Source: an uncultured Actinomycetes bacterium
GTDB lineage: Bacteria; Actinomycetota; Acidimicrobiia; Acidimicrobiales; RAAP-2
DNA length: 34,252 bases
Direction: 5' to 3'
Assembly: GCA_903871335.1 (NCBI GenBank)
Contig: CAIQGE010000011.1
Coordinates: 1 to 34,252, forward strand
Part shown: positions 14,895-22,932 of the stretch, one piece after another
Layout: every line of letters begins with the position of its first letter
Position numbering within the stretch: position 1 is the stretch's first letter
Position numbers and translations under genes: made by a program
Notes under the pieces: model-generated
Told to the model about the DNA's origin: nothing
The model's input: the letters and a program-made list of their open reading frames with translations, nothing else
The model's database searches: none

Positions 14895-16049
14895 ATGCGA
14901 ATTGCTCTGTTCCGCGAATCCCGGGCGGGCGAGACTCGAGTGGCATTAACGCCCGAGGCCGTCAAAGCACTCGTCAACGATGGTTGGGAAGTTGTCGTTG
15001 AGCGTGGCGCCGGGGAAAAAGCCCACTTTCCAGACTCGACGTATACCGACGTGGGGGCGACCATCGCCGACGCGCCGAGTGGCGACATCAATTTGCGGGT
15101 GAACCCGCCCACACTGGACGAGGCGGCGACAGTCCCGGAGGGTTCGATACACCTGTCGTTCCTCTCCCCACTTCTCGCCAGCGATGTCGTCAAAGTGCTG
15201 GTGGATCGTCGGGTGACAATCTTGTCCTTCGACCTCTTGCCGCGAATTTCTCGAGCCCAGTACATGGACGCGTTGTCCAGTCAGGCCACGGTGAGTGGGT
15301 ACCGCGCCGCCCTGGCGGGAGCCACGTACTTTGACCGATTCTTCCCCCTGCTCACCACCGCCGCGGGAACCATTCGACCCGCTCGCGTCTTGGTCATGGG
15401 TGTCGGTGTCGCGGGTCTACAGGCGATTGCGACCGCCCGTCGTTTGGGTGCGAAGGTGCGGGCGTATGACGTTCGTTCCGCGGCGAAGGAAGAGGCGGAA
15501 TCAGCGGGCGCGACCTTCGTACAGCTCGGCGTGACCGCCGACGCCGCGGGCGGGTACGCGCGCGAACTCACTGACGAAGAGCGTCAGCAGCAGCAGGCGG
15601 CGCTCGTCAACGAAGTCGCCAACGCCGACGTGGTGATCACGACGGCGGCCGTTCCGGGCCGCAAGGCGCCGATCCTGATGACGACGGCCATGGTCGAAGC
15701 GATGGGCGAAGGTTCACTCGTCATTGACATGGCCGCCGACGGCGGTGGCAACTGCGAACTCACCAAGGCCGGTGAAGTCGTTGAGCACCACGGCGTACGC
15801 GTCGTCGGCCTCACGAATCCGCCCGCCGAGATGGGCACGCACGCGAGTTTCATGTTCGCGAACAATGTCCTCAAGCTGCTGGCCCTCTTTGGTGCGAAGG
15901 GTCAGGTCGCTCCGGACTGGAACGACGAAGTCGTCATTGGAGTGACGGTCGCCCGCGACGGCGCAGTGAATCACGCGCCGACGGCCGAGAAGTTGGGTGT
16001 GGCGCACGTCGCGATCACCCCAGAAGTGAAGGAGACCGCCAGTGAGTAA
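14895..16049 (+). CDS. pntAA: NAD(P) transhydrogenase subunit alpha, part 1 (NAD-binding domain)
   Basis: This 384-residue soluble subunit (domain I) binds NADH and passes hydride to the NADP-binding domain of PntB. It is homologous in fold to alanine dehydrogenase: the N-terminus FRESRAGETRVALTPEAV, the Rossmann motif VLVMGVGVAGLQAIATARRL, and the mobile-loop region with VEAMGEGSLVIDMAADGGGN followed by GVRVVGLTNPP are all present. The protein ends after domain I, so alpha is split and the membrane part is a separate gene, as in many actinobacteria and Rhodospirillum. The ATG is preceded by TAGAAC at 6 nt. Its stop overlaps pntAB by eight bases (GTGAGTAA) with AAGGAG inside the gene end serving pntAB. 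Confidence 0.95.
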   Translation: MRIALFRESRAGETRVALTPEAVKALVNDGWEVVVERGAGEKAHFPDSTYTDVGATIADAPSGDINLRVNPPTLDEAATVPEGSIHLSFLSPLLASDVVKVLVDRRVTILSFDLLPRISRAQYMDALSSQATVSGYRAALAGATYFDRFFPLLTTAAGTIRPARVLVMGVGVAGLQAIATARRLGAKVRAYDVRSAAKEEAESAGATFVQLGVTADAAGGYARELTDEERQQQQAALVNEVANADVVITTAAVPGRKAPILMTTAMVEAMGEGSLVIDMAADGGGNCELTKAGEVVEHHGVRVVGLTNPPAEMGTHASFMFANNVLKLLALFGAKGQVAPDWNDEVVIGVTVARDGAVNHAPTAEKLGVAHVAITPEVKETASE

Positions 16050-16365
16050 CGCGATCTTGCAGTACACCACCGTGTTCGTGCTCAGCGCGTTCGTGGGTAT
16101 CGAGATCATCGCCAAGGTGCCGAGCATTTTGCACACGCCCCTCATGAGTGGCTCCAACGCCATTCACGGGGTCATTCTCGTGGGCGCCATGATCATTCTC
16201 GGATCGGCCACGACGTCGGCCGAAGAAGTACTCGGATTCCTCGCCGTGATCCTCGCGACGTTGAACGTCGTTGGCGGTTTCGTCGTGACGGACCGCATGT
16301 TGGAGCTCTTTAAGTCGAAGAGTCCGTCGGCCCGTAAGGCCAAGACTGAGGGAGAAGGCCAGTGA
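16042..16365 (+). CDS. pntAB: NAD(P) transhydrogenase subunit alpha, part 2 (membrane)
   Basis: The 107-residue product has three predicted membrane helices, near residues 6-25, 38-56 and 62-84, and the typical stretch VFVLSAFVGIEIIAKVPSIL followed by HTPLMSGSNAIHG. It is one half of the proton-conducting domain II, pairing with the N-terminal helices of PntB to couple proton entry to reduction of NADP+. The tail is short, basic and cytoplasmic. The GTG start at 16042 has AAGGAG 9 nt upstream and lies within the end of pntAA. Its own stop overlaps the pntB start (GTGA), showing tight coupling of all three subunits. Confidence 0.95.
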   Translation: MSNAILQYTTVFVLSAFVGIEIIAKVPSILHTPLMSGSNAIHGVILVGAMIILGSATTSAEEVLGFLAVILATLNVVGGFVVTDRMLELFKSKSPSARKAKTEGEGQ

Positions 16366-17759
16366 GTCGGGGCACGCTTCTAGATCTGATTTACCTGATT
16401 GCGGCGACCACCTTCATCATTGCGCTGAAGGGTTTGGGTAGCCCGAAGCGCGCGAGGCTGGGCAACATCATCGCGGCGGGCGGTATGACCTTGGCGGTGG
16501 GTGCCACGTTCTTCCACCAGACGTCCGATGGTCACAACCTGCGACACATTCCTTTGATTCTGCTCGGCATGTTCATCGGCGCCATCGTCGCTGTTCCCGC
16601 CGCGCGTTTCATGCAGATCACCTCGATGCCACAACTCGTGGCCATCTTCAATGGTGTGGGTGGTGGAGCCGCGGCCCTCGTGTCGATCACGGAGTTCATG
16701 CATATCCACGCCGAAAAGCCCGCGACCTACGTCACGCTGGAAGTGCTGCTCGGGGTTCTTATCGGTACCGTGTCGTTCTCGGGTTCCGCGATTGCGTACG
16801 CGAAGTTGCAGGAGTTGATGACGGGTCGACCCATTACCTACCCGGGTCAGCAGATCATCAACGCGATTTTCGCCCTAGCGGCCGTCGCATTGATCGTGAT
16901 CATTCTGGTCACGTCGTCGACGATGCTGCTGTGGGTTCTGTTGGCCGTGAGTTTCGTTCTCGGCATCATTTTCGTGCTGCCCATCGGTGGCGCGGACGTG
17001 CCGGTATTGATCTCGTTGCTCAACTCGTTCACTGGCCTCGCCGTGGCGGCGTCGGGATTTACTCTCGGCAACAACTTGTTGATCGTCGCGGGTACCTTGG
17101 TCGGTGCCTCGGGTATCTTGCTCACCCGCATGATGAGTGCGGCCATGGGTCGCTCCCTGGCCAACGTGCTGTTCTCCGCCTTTGGTTCGGTGGTCACAGC
17201 CACCGGGGCCGAACGAGAAGATGGTCGTACGGTGCGTTCTGGTACGCCGGAGGACATTGGTGTCCTTCTCAGCTACTCGAGCAAGGTCGTGATCATTCCA
17301 GGCTACGGACTGGCCGTGGCGCAAGCACAGCACGTCATTCGCGAATTGGCTGACGAACTGGAGGCGAAGGGTGTGGAAGTTCTGTACGCCATTCACCCGG
17401 TGGCGGGTCGTATGCCCGGGCACATGAACGTGCTCCTCGCCGAAGCGAATATTCCGTACGAGAAATTGAAGGAAATGGACGAGGCGAATTCCGAGTTGAC
17501 GACGGCGGATGTTGCCCTCGTCGTCGGCGCCAACGACACCGTCAACCCGTCCGCCAAGACCGACCCCGGTTCCCCGATCTACGGGATGCCGATCATCAAC
17601 GCCGGTGACGCGGAGAACGTCGTCTTCTTGAAGCGTTCGATGCGACCAGGATTCGCGGGTGTGGAGAACGACCTTCTCTTTGACCCGAAGACGGTTCTCT
17701 TGTTTGGTGACGCCAAGGACACCCTCACCAAGCTGCTCGCGGCGGTCAAGAGCTCCTAA
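16362..17759 (+). CDS. pntB: NAD(P) transhydrogenase subunit beta
   Basis: The 465-residue subunit has about nine N-terminal membrane helices (residues ~4-255) and a C-terminal NADP(H)-binding domain III (about 290-465). The latter shows the characteristic IIPGYGLAVAQAQHVIREL Rossmann start, HPVAGRMPGHMNVLLAEA and VVGANDTVNPSAKTDP motifs, then the GMPIINAGDAENVVFLKRSM loop. With PntAA and PntAB it uses the proton gradient to make NADPH from NADH. The GTG start at 16362 overlaps the pntAB stop and follows GGAGAAGG. Its TAA stop shares a base with the ATG of the next gene (TAATG), an F420:NADP oxidoreductase-like protein. Confidence 0.97.
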   Translation: MSRGTLLDLIYLIAATTFIIALKGLGSPKRARLGNIIAAGGMTLAVGATFFHQTSDGHNLRHIPLILLGMFIGAIVAVPAARFMQITSMPQLVAIFNGVGGGAAALVSITEFMHIHAEKPATYVTLEVLLGVLIGTVSFSGSAIAYAKLQELMTGRPITYPGQQIINAIFALAAVALIVIILVTSSTMLLWVLLAVSFVLGIIFVLPIGGADVPVLISLLNSFTGLAVAASGFTLGNNLLIVAGTLVGASGILLTRMMSAAMGRSLANVLFSAFGSVVTATGAEREDGRTVRSGTPEDIGVLLSYSSKVVIIPGYGLAVAQAQHVIRELADELEAKGVEVLYAIHPVAGRMPGHMNVLLAEANIPYEKLKEMDEANSELTTADVALVVGANDTVNPSAKTDPGSPIYGMPIINAGDAENVVFLKRSMRPGFAGVENDLLFDPKTVLLFGDAKDTLTKLLAAVKSS

Positions 17760-18361
17760 TGACGCCGGTGGCCATTGTGGGCACCGGAGCCGTGGGCATC
17801 GCCATTGCCGCGTCCCTGCGGCGCGGTGATGTGGACGCGGTGCTCGTGTCGCGCGATCCCCGCTCGACCACGGTGTCGGACATTCCGGTGGTGTCCTTCG
17901 ACGATCTCGCTGCGGACACGGACACGTTCATCATTGCGGTGCCGGGACCGGCCGTGGAGGAACTCCTCGCGACACGCGGGAGCCGCCTCGCGGGCCACCT
18001 GCTGATCGACGCCACGAACAAAGTGGGCGCCGCGTCCTACAGCCAACTCCCGCTCTTTGAGCAGTACACCCCGACCGCCCGGGTCGCGAGAGCCTGGTGC
18101 ACCTTGGGTTGGGAGAACTTTCTGGACCCCGAGATTGACGGTGTCGCGCTCGATCTCGCGTGGTGCGGTCCGGACGGTGTGGACGGGAATCACATCACGT
18201 CGCTCATTGCCGCAACGGGCCTTCGTCCGGTGCGCGTTGGGGACCTGTCGAAGGATCACATCCTCGAATACGTGACGCGGCTCACGTTGTCGCTAATTTT
18301 CGAGACGGGGCGCAGCCGCAAACTCGGCATCAAGATCCTCGAGGGACCGAATTTCTCTTAG
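17759..18361 (+). CDS. NADP oxidoreductase, coenzyme F420-dependent-like
   Basis: The 200-residue protein has an N-terminal Rossmann motif VAIVGTGAVGIAIAASL and a second-strand end VLVSRDP whose Ser/Arg would suit NADP(H). It then follows the F420:NADP oxidoreductase pattern: DATNKVG, an RAWCTLGWENFLDP segment matching the usual N-T-x-G-W-E-N, DLAWCGPD and ATGLRPVRVGDL. Such enzymes exchange hydride between F420H2 and NADPH, or in related clades reduce other substrates. True F420 use cannot be proved here. Its ATG shares a base with the pntB stop, so it is translated with the transhydrogenase. It overlaps the aldo/keto reductase gene tail to tail by four bases. Confidence 0.8.
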   Translation: MTPVAIVGTGAVGIAIAASLRRGDVDAVLVSRDPRSTTVSDIPVVSFDDLAADTDTFIIAVPGPAVEELLATRGSRLAGHLLIDATNKVGAASYSQLPLFEQYTPTARVARAWCTLGWENFLDPEIDGVALDLAWCGPDGVDGNHITSLIAATGLRPVRVGDLSKDHILEYVTRLTLSLIFETGRSRKLGIKILEGPNFS

Positions 18362-19278
18362 GCCGTCAGTTCGTTGAGCCGCGCGATGACCTCCGGGCTC
18401 AACGGTCGTGGAGCAGCAGCGTTGGCCTCAACCTGGGCGGGTGTGGACGCGCCCGCGATGACCGACGAAACGGCCTCGTGGCTGAGCAGCCATGAAAACG
18501 CGAGTTCCAATGGCGGAACCTGAATCTCGTCGGCGTATGTGAGCAGAGCGTCTACGCGCGCTAGGAAGTCTTCGCTCAACCAGTGCGCACTGCGCTCGGG
18601 TGGCATGAGTGCGAGCCGGGTCCCTTCCGCGATGGGCTCACCCGGACGGACCTTTCCTGTCAGGAGTCCGTTGGCGAGTGGGTAGTAGGGAAGGAATCCC
18701 AGTCCGAGTGTCGCGCACTCGTCAAGAACGCCATCGTTCTCGGGTTCCCGCCACAACAGCGAGTACTGGTTTTGAATGGATACGAAGGCGGGGCCATCAC
18801 CGGCCGCTTCCTTCGCCGCGCGCAGTTGGGCGACGGACAGATTCGAACACCCGATTTCGCGAACGTATCCCGCACGGACGAGTTCGTGCAGGGCGCCGAG
18901 GGTGTCACTGATGGGCACGTTGTCGTCCGCGATGTGAAGTTGGTACAGGTCGATGTAGTCCGTGCCGAGGCGCGTCAGAGAGTCCTGGCACGCGCGACGC
19001 ACGTAGTCGGGGTGCGCGCCGAAGCGTTCGCCATCGATGGGAAGGCCGAATTTGGTCGCTACGACGACCTCACTCCTCCGTGAGCCGAGCGCTCGGCCCA
19101 GGAACTCCTCGCTCTTGGTGCCGCCGTAAATATCGGCGGTGTCAAAAAAGTTGATGCCGGCGTCGATGGCCGCGTTCACCACCGCGGCCGTTCCGTCGGG
19201 GTCCAGTCGGGCACCAAAGTTGTTGCAGCCAATTCCGACAACCGAGACCGACAGCTTTCCGAGTGAGCGATGTTCCAT
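18358..19278 (-). CDS. aldo/keto reductase
   Basis: The 306-residue TIM-barrel enzyme has the full catalytic tetrad: Asp46 and Tyr51 (FFDTADIYGG), Lys76 (VVVATKFG) and His115 (LYQLHIAD). The GCSNLSVAQL motif and the C-terminal SVIAGASTPAQVEANAAA coenzyme-binding loop of NADPH-dependent aldo/keto reductases are also present. It probably reduces an aldehyde or ketone in the cytoplasm; it resembles the YajO/AKR11-12-like group with unknown natural substrate. The ATG at 19278 is preferred because AAGGGGGG lies just upstream, while longer in-frame starts read into the divergent SRPBCC gene. A CTACACT box further upstream may be its -10. Confidence 0.92.
   Translation of the reverse strand: MEHRSLGKLSVSVVGIGCNNFGARLDPDGTAAVVNAAIDAGINFFDTADIYGGTKSEEFLGRALGSRRSEVVVATKFGLPIDGERFGAHPDYVRRACQDSLTRLGTDYIDLYQLHIADDNVPISDTLGALHELVRAGYVREIGCSNLSVAQLRAAKEAAGDGPAFVSIQNQYSLLWREPENDGVLDECATLGLGFLPYYPLANGLLTGKVRPGEPIAEGTRLALMPPERSAHWLSEDFLARVDALLTYADEIQVPPLELAFSWLLSHEAVSSVIAGASTPAQVEANAAAPRPLSPEVIARLNELTA
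18372..18404. terminator. 9-bp inverted repeat at the convergent junction
   Basis: CGTTGAGCC (18372-18380) and GGCTCAACG (18396-18404) are perfect complements around a 15-base loop, inside the last codons of the aldo/keto reductase and 11 bases past the stop of the convergent F420-related gene. It could end transcripts from the pnt operon. Confidence 0.45.
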
Positions 19279-19357
19279 GAACCCCCCTTGTGGGCCGAGC
19301 GACTTTTGTAGTGTAGGCAGAGCGACCTTGTTCGCACGAGAGAAAAGGGGAGTCGCC

Positions 19358-19744
19358 GTGGCGCACACTGTGATTGAGAAGATTGTGTCGGCGTCGCCGC
19401 AGGCTACTTGGGACGCGGTTGGTGACTTCGCGGGCCTCCAGAAGGTCATGCCCGCGATTGAGGCTTTCCGAATTGACGACAATGGCGACCGTCTACTGAC
19501 GGTGTTTGGCAGCGAGTTGCGTGAGCGTCTCGTGGCTCGCGACGACGCGACGCGGTCAATTACGTATCAAATCGTTGAGGGAATGCCCGTGACGCACCAC
19601 CTGGTCACGATCACCGTGCACGACGACCCGGCCGGCGCGCGGGTGAGCTGGTACACGGAAGCGGATCCTGACGAGATGCTCGATTTGTTCACGGCCGTGT
19701 ACACGGGTGCCCTCGACGAACTCGAGCGTTACCTCACCGCCTAG
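19358..19744 (+). CDS. SRPBCC family (polyketide cyclase/dehydrase-like) protein
   Basis: The 128-residue protein fits the START/Bet v1-like helix-grip fold: an N-terminal strand VIEKIVSASPQATWDAVGDF, a central beta-sheet with alternating charged residues, and a long C-terminal helix (LFTAVYTGALDELERYL). The family binds hydrophobic ligands and includes polyketide cyclases and lipid-transfer proteins; no catalytic residue is evident, so a specific function cannot be given. The GTG at 19358 follows a good ribosome site (AAAAGGGGAG, 19344-19352). It is divergent from the aldo/keto reductase with a 79-bp shared promoter region and is followed by a 43-bp gap to the kinase-like gene. Confidence 0.85.
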   Translation: MAHTVIEKIVSASPQATWDAVGDFAGLQKVMPAIEAFRIDDNGDRLLTVFGSELRERLVARDDATRSITYQIVEGMPVTHHLVTITVHDDPAGARVSWYTEADPDEMLDLFTAVYTGALDELERYLTA

Positions 19745-19775
19745 GGGCGTCGAGTGACGGGTCGTGCGTGACCCG

Positions 19776-19781
19776 TAGGGT
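19776..19781 (+). promoter_or_regulatory. leaderless -10 box, TAGGGT
   Basis: TAGGGT is followed by six bases and the GTG at 19788, with no separate ribosome site. It fits the recurrent layout. Confidence 0.55.
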
Positions 19782-19787
19782 GCAGAG

Positions 19788-21290
19788 GTGCTCGATTCTC
19801 AAAACGCCGGTGCGCCGCGATACCACTCGAGGCGTCTGCCGGAGCCGACGCGATTCGAACTCGCACGTCGTGGCGCCCGTCTGACACGCATTTTCGGACG
19901 ACGCGTCGGTCTATTGACCGCGCGTCAGCTCCTGCACGTCACCAAGGGCCCCCTCGACGTGACTCGTCTCGCGCTCCCGTTGCGCGTCGCCTTCGAGGAG
20001 GCGGGTGGCACGTTCGTGAAGTTCGGCCAGATCATTGCGTCCTCCCCGGGTCTCTTCGGCGAAGAACTCAGTAACGAATTTCGTTCCTGTCTCGATACCG
20101 GACCGCTTGTTCCTTTTGAAGAGATCAAGCGCGTCATTGAAGATGAGCTCGGACGAGATCTCGCGGAGATCTTTGCGACCTTCGATCCCGCGCCCATTGG
20201 TCGAGCGTCGATCGCCGTTGTTCATCGGGCCACGTTGCACGACGGTACCGCGGTGGCCGTCAAGGTCCTGCGACCCGGCATTGATCACTTGGTCGCTACT
20301 GACCTGGAATTGATGGAACCCCTTTTTGAAGTGCTCGTCCGTCAAACCGGCGCGCAGATTGCGGGCGCTACCCTGCAGCAACTCGACGGGCTTCGGATCC
20401 AGATTGGTGAAGAACTCGACTTGCGCAATGAGGCGCGTGCGCTCGCCCACTTCCGGGCTCTCACCGCCGATTCGGACCTCGACCTCATTGCCGTTCCCGT
20501 GCCGTACCCGGAGTACTCCTCACGCAGCGTGCTCACGATGGAATTCTTGGACGGTGTGCCCATTGATGATCTCGAGCGCGTTGAGGCATTAGGTATTGAT
20601 CCCGCTCCGCTCATCGATCAACTGATTCGCGGGTTCTTCATGATGACCGTGCGATGGGGCACCTTTCACGGCGACATCCACGCGGGCAATCTCCTCCTGC
20701 TGCGCGATGGTCGCGTCGGCGTCATCGATTGGGGCATTGTCGGACGCCTCGACCCGGGAACTCACCGGTTCTTCACTCGCATGTTGGCCGCCGTACTCGG
20801 TGACGAGAGCGCCTGGCGCGACGTGACGGACTACATCATCTCGAATTACGGTCCGTCCATTCGCGAAGCGATGGGCATGGACGACGAGCAGTTGGCCGCC
20901 TTCATGAGAATGATGATCGAACCGATCCTCCTTCGACCTTTTGGCGAAGTGTCCTTCGCGGAAATGATGACAATGACCCAGGTCGAGGTCGCGCGCGCGA
21001 ACGGCGTCTCCTTTCAGAACCGTTCGGCCCGAGAACTCTTCCGCCGTCTGCGTCTCCAGCGTCGCATCCACAAGATGGCTGTCGAAGGTGGCGGCCTCAT
21101 GACCGATTTCGATCGCGGGAATTTCCTCCTAGGCAAGCAGCTCATGTACTTCGAGCGCTACGGCCGTCTCTACCTCGCCGATCGGGCGATTCTCTCGGAC
21201 CGACCCTTTCTCGAAGAGCTTCTGCGCGAGTCGGCGGCCGAGGAGAACTACGATGACACCAGCATCGTCGCCCCAAAGGAGTCCCCATGA
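19788..21290 (+). CDS. ABC1/UbiB-family atypical protein kinase-like (AarF)
   Basis: The 500-residue protein carries all the UbiB-family landmarks. They are the KxGQ motif in GGTFVKFGQIIASS (Lys78-Gln81), an Ala/Gly-rich loop in PIGRASIAVVHRA, the ATP lysine Lys159 (AVAVKVLRPG), the ExD pair in GEELDLRNEA, the catalytic loop FHGDIHAGNLL (Asp296, Asn301) and the metal motif VIDWGIVG (Asp314; DWG for DFG). UbiB proteins are ATPases needed for ubiquinone or other isoprenoid-lipid work; actinobacteria with menaquinone use related members for unclear purposes. No membrane helix is obvious at the C-terminus. It starts at a GTG 6 nt after TAGGGT and overlaps the ferredoxin gene by ATGA. Confidence 0.92.
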   Translation: MLDSQNAGAPRYHSRRLPEPTRFELARRGARLTRIFGRRVGLLTARQLLHVTKGPLDVTRLALPLRVAFEEAGGTFVKFGQIIASSPGLFGEELSNEFRSCLDTGPLVPFEEIKRVIEDELGRDLAEIFATFDPAPIGRASIAVVHRATLHDGTAVAVKVLRPGIDHLVATDLELMEPLFEVLVRQTGAQIAGATLQQLDGLRIQIGEELDLRNEARALAHFRALTADSDLDLIAVPVPYPEYSSRSVLTMEFLDGVPIDDLERVEALGIDPAPLIDQLIRGFFMMTVRWGTFHGDIHAGNLLLLRDGRVGVIDWGIVGRLDPGTHRFFTRMLAAVLGDESAWRDVTDYIISNYGPSIREAMGMDDEQLAAFMRMMIEPILLRPFGEVSFAEMMTMTQVEVARANGVSFQNRSARELFRRLRLQRRIHKMAVEGGGLMTDFDRGNFLLGKQLMYFERYGRLYLADRAILSDRPFLEELLRESAAEENYDDTSIVAPKESP

Positions 21291-21478
21291 AGGTCATTGT
21301 CGATTTCGATCTCTGCGCCAGCAACGCCGTCTGCATGGGACTCGCGCCGGAAATCTTTGAAGTTCGTGACGACGGCTATCTCTACATCCTGAACGAGAAT
21401 CCCGGGCCCGAGTTGGAGCAGAAGCTACGCGAGGCCGTCAACGGCTGTCCGACCGGCGCCATCTCGATCGGCGAGTAA
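21287..21478 (+). CDS. 3Fe-4S type ferredoxin
   Basis: The 63-residue acidic protein has cysteines at 10, 16 and 54 in the pattern C-x5-C-(x)n-C-P (DLCASNAVCMGLAPEIF then NGCPTGAISI). This is the layout of single-cluster [3Fe-4S] ferredoxins that serve cytochromes P450 in actinobacteria, lacking the fourth cysteine of [4Fe-4S] forms. It is a small cytoplasmic electron carrier. No P450 gene lies in this window, so its partner is unknown. Its ATG overlaps the stop of the UbiB-like gene (ATGA), and gltX starts two bases after its TAA, placing it in a co-translated run. Confidence 0.93.
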   Translation: MKVIVDFDLCASNAVCMGLAPEIFEVRDDGYLYILNENPGPELEQKLREAVNGCPTGAISIGE

Positions 21479-21480
21479 CG

Positions 21481-22932
21481 ATGAGCGGACCTCGGGTCCG
21501 ATTCGCGCCGTCGCCCACGGGATATTTCCACGTCGGTTCGGCTCGCACGGCTCTTTTCAATTGGTTCGTGGCGCGCCAGTCACCGGACGGCGTCTTTCTA
21601 CTTCGCATCGAGGACACCGACGCCGATCGCAATCGCGAGGAGTGGGTGGACGGCATCGTCGCCGCCATGCACTGGCTCGGCTTTGATCCGGACGAAGGAC
21701 CCTTTCGGCAGACGGACAACACCGACGCTCACCGTGCGGCGGTCGAGGATCTGTTTCGTGGCGGCTATCTCTATCCGTGCGCGTGCACGTCCGACGAGGT
21801 AGCCCAACGCAAGGGCGACAACAAGACCCCCGGCTATGACGGTTACTGCCGTGATCGCGACGTGCCGCGAGGGCCGACGACCGGCCTGAGGTTCCGCACG
21901 CCACGCGAGGGTGCCACCATCGTCCACGACAAGATTCGTGGCGACGTCGTCACCGAGAACGCGGTGATCGAGGATTTTGTAGTCGCTCGTTCATCTGGTG
22001 CAGCACTGTTCGCACTCGCGAATGTCGTCGATGATCGCAACGACCGCATCACGCACGTCATTCGCGGCGAAGAGCACCTGCCCAATACGCCCAAACAGAT
22101 TCTTCTGTGGGAGGCATTGAGCACGACGACCGGCGTCACCGTACCGATTCCCGAGTACGCGCACCTGCCGATCTTGGTGAACGAACAACGCAAGAAGCTC
22201 TCGAAGCGCCGCGACCCAGTGGCGGTGGAGTCGTATCGCGACGCGGGATACCTGCCGGCCGCAATTTTGAACTACCTCTCATTGCTCGGTTGGTCACCAC
22301 GTGGAGATGAGGAAAAAGTTCCCCTGTCCGTGTGTATTGAACAGTTCCGCCTAGAGGATGTCTCGCACTCACCAGCCTTCTTCGACCTCAAGAAGATGGC
22401 CCACATGAATGGTGAGTACATTCGCGAGCTCAGCCCCGAGGATTTCCTCGCCGCGGCAGCCCCGTGGGTCACTCCCTGGACCTCGAAGTGGCAACCCACC
22501 GAGGGGGCACCCCCGTGGACACAGGAAACATTTGACTTTGCGGTATGGGAAGCGGTCGCGCCGCTGGTGCAAGAACGCGTGGCGTTGATGGGCGAGATCG
22601 TGCCGATGATCGAATTCTTCTTTGTGAGCGAAGCACCCTTCGATGAGGCGGCCTTTGACAAGACGATCCGTAATGACGACAAGGCGCGCGAGTTGCTGAG
22701 CCGATCTCTCGATGTCTTTGGCGACTGCGAGTGGACATCGTCGTCGCTGCACGCCGCGGTCGTGGCATTGGGAGAGACGCTCGAGCTGAATCTGCGAAAG
22801 GCCCAAGCTCCCGTTCGGTGCGCGGTCACGGGAAAGACGGTCGGCCCTCCCTTGTTCGAGTCCCTGGAGTTGCTCGGACGCGAACGAACGCTGCAAAGGG
22901 TGCGGGAGGCGTTGGCGAAGGCTGGCGGATGA
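21481..22932 (+). CDS. gltX: glutamyl-tRNA synthetase
   Basis: The 483-residue class I synthetase attaches glutamate to tRNA. It has the HIGH-type motif as HVGS (17-20, in SPTGYFHVGSARTALFNW), the KMSKS-type loop as KLSKR (239-243) and the glutamate-specific VRFAPSPTG start with LRIEDTDADR. A partial zinc knuckle is visible (Cys100, Cys102, Cys123). The C-terminal anticodon-binding domain covers about residues 330-483. Most actinobacteria use a non-discriminating GluRS with GatCAB to form Gln-tRNA; whether that holds here depends on a glutaminyl-tRNA synthetase being absent from the genome. It begins two bases after the ferredoxin and overlaps the next gene by ATGA. Genes for tRNA-Gln and tRNA-Glu follow downstream. 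Confidence 0.97.
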   Translation: MSGPRVRFAPSPTGYFHVGSARTALFNWFVARQSPDGVFLLRIEDTDADRNREEWVDGIVAAMHWLGFDPDEGPFRQTDNTDAHRAAVEDLFRGGYLYPCACTSDEVAQRKGDNKTPGYDGYCRDRDVPRGPTTGLRFRTPREGATIVHDKIRGDVVTENAVIEDFVVARSSGAALFALANVVDDRNDRITHVIRGEEHLPNTPKQILLWEALSTTTGVTVPIPEYAHLPILVNEQRKKLSKRRDPVAVESYRDAGYLPAAILNYLSLLGWSPRGDEEKVPLSVCIEQFRLEDVSHSPAFFDLKKMAHMNGEYIRELSPEDFLAAAAPWVTPWTSKWQPTEGAPPWTQETFDFAVWEAVAPLVQERVALMGEIVPMIEFFFVSEAPFDEAAFDKTIRNDDKARELLSRSLDVFGDCEWTSSSLHAAVVALGETLELNLRKAQAPVRCAVTGKTVGPPLFESLELLGRERTLQRVREALAKAGG

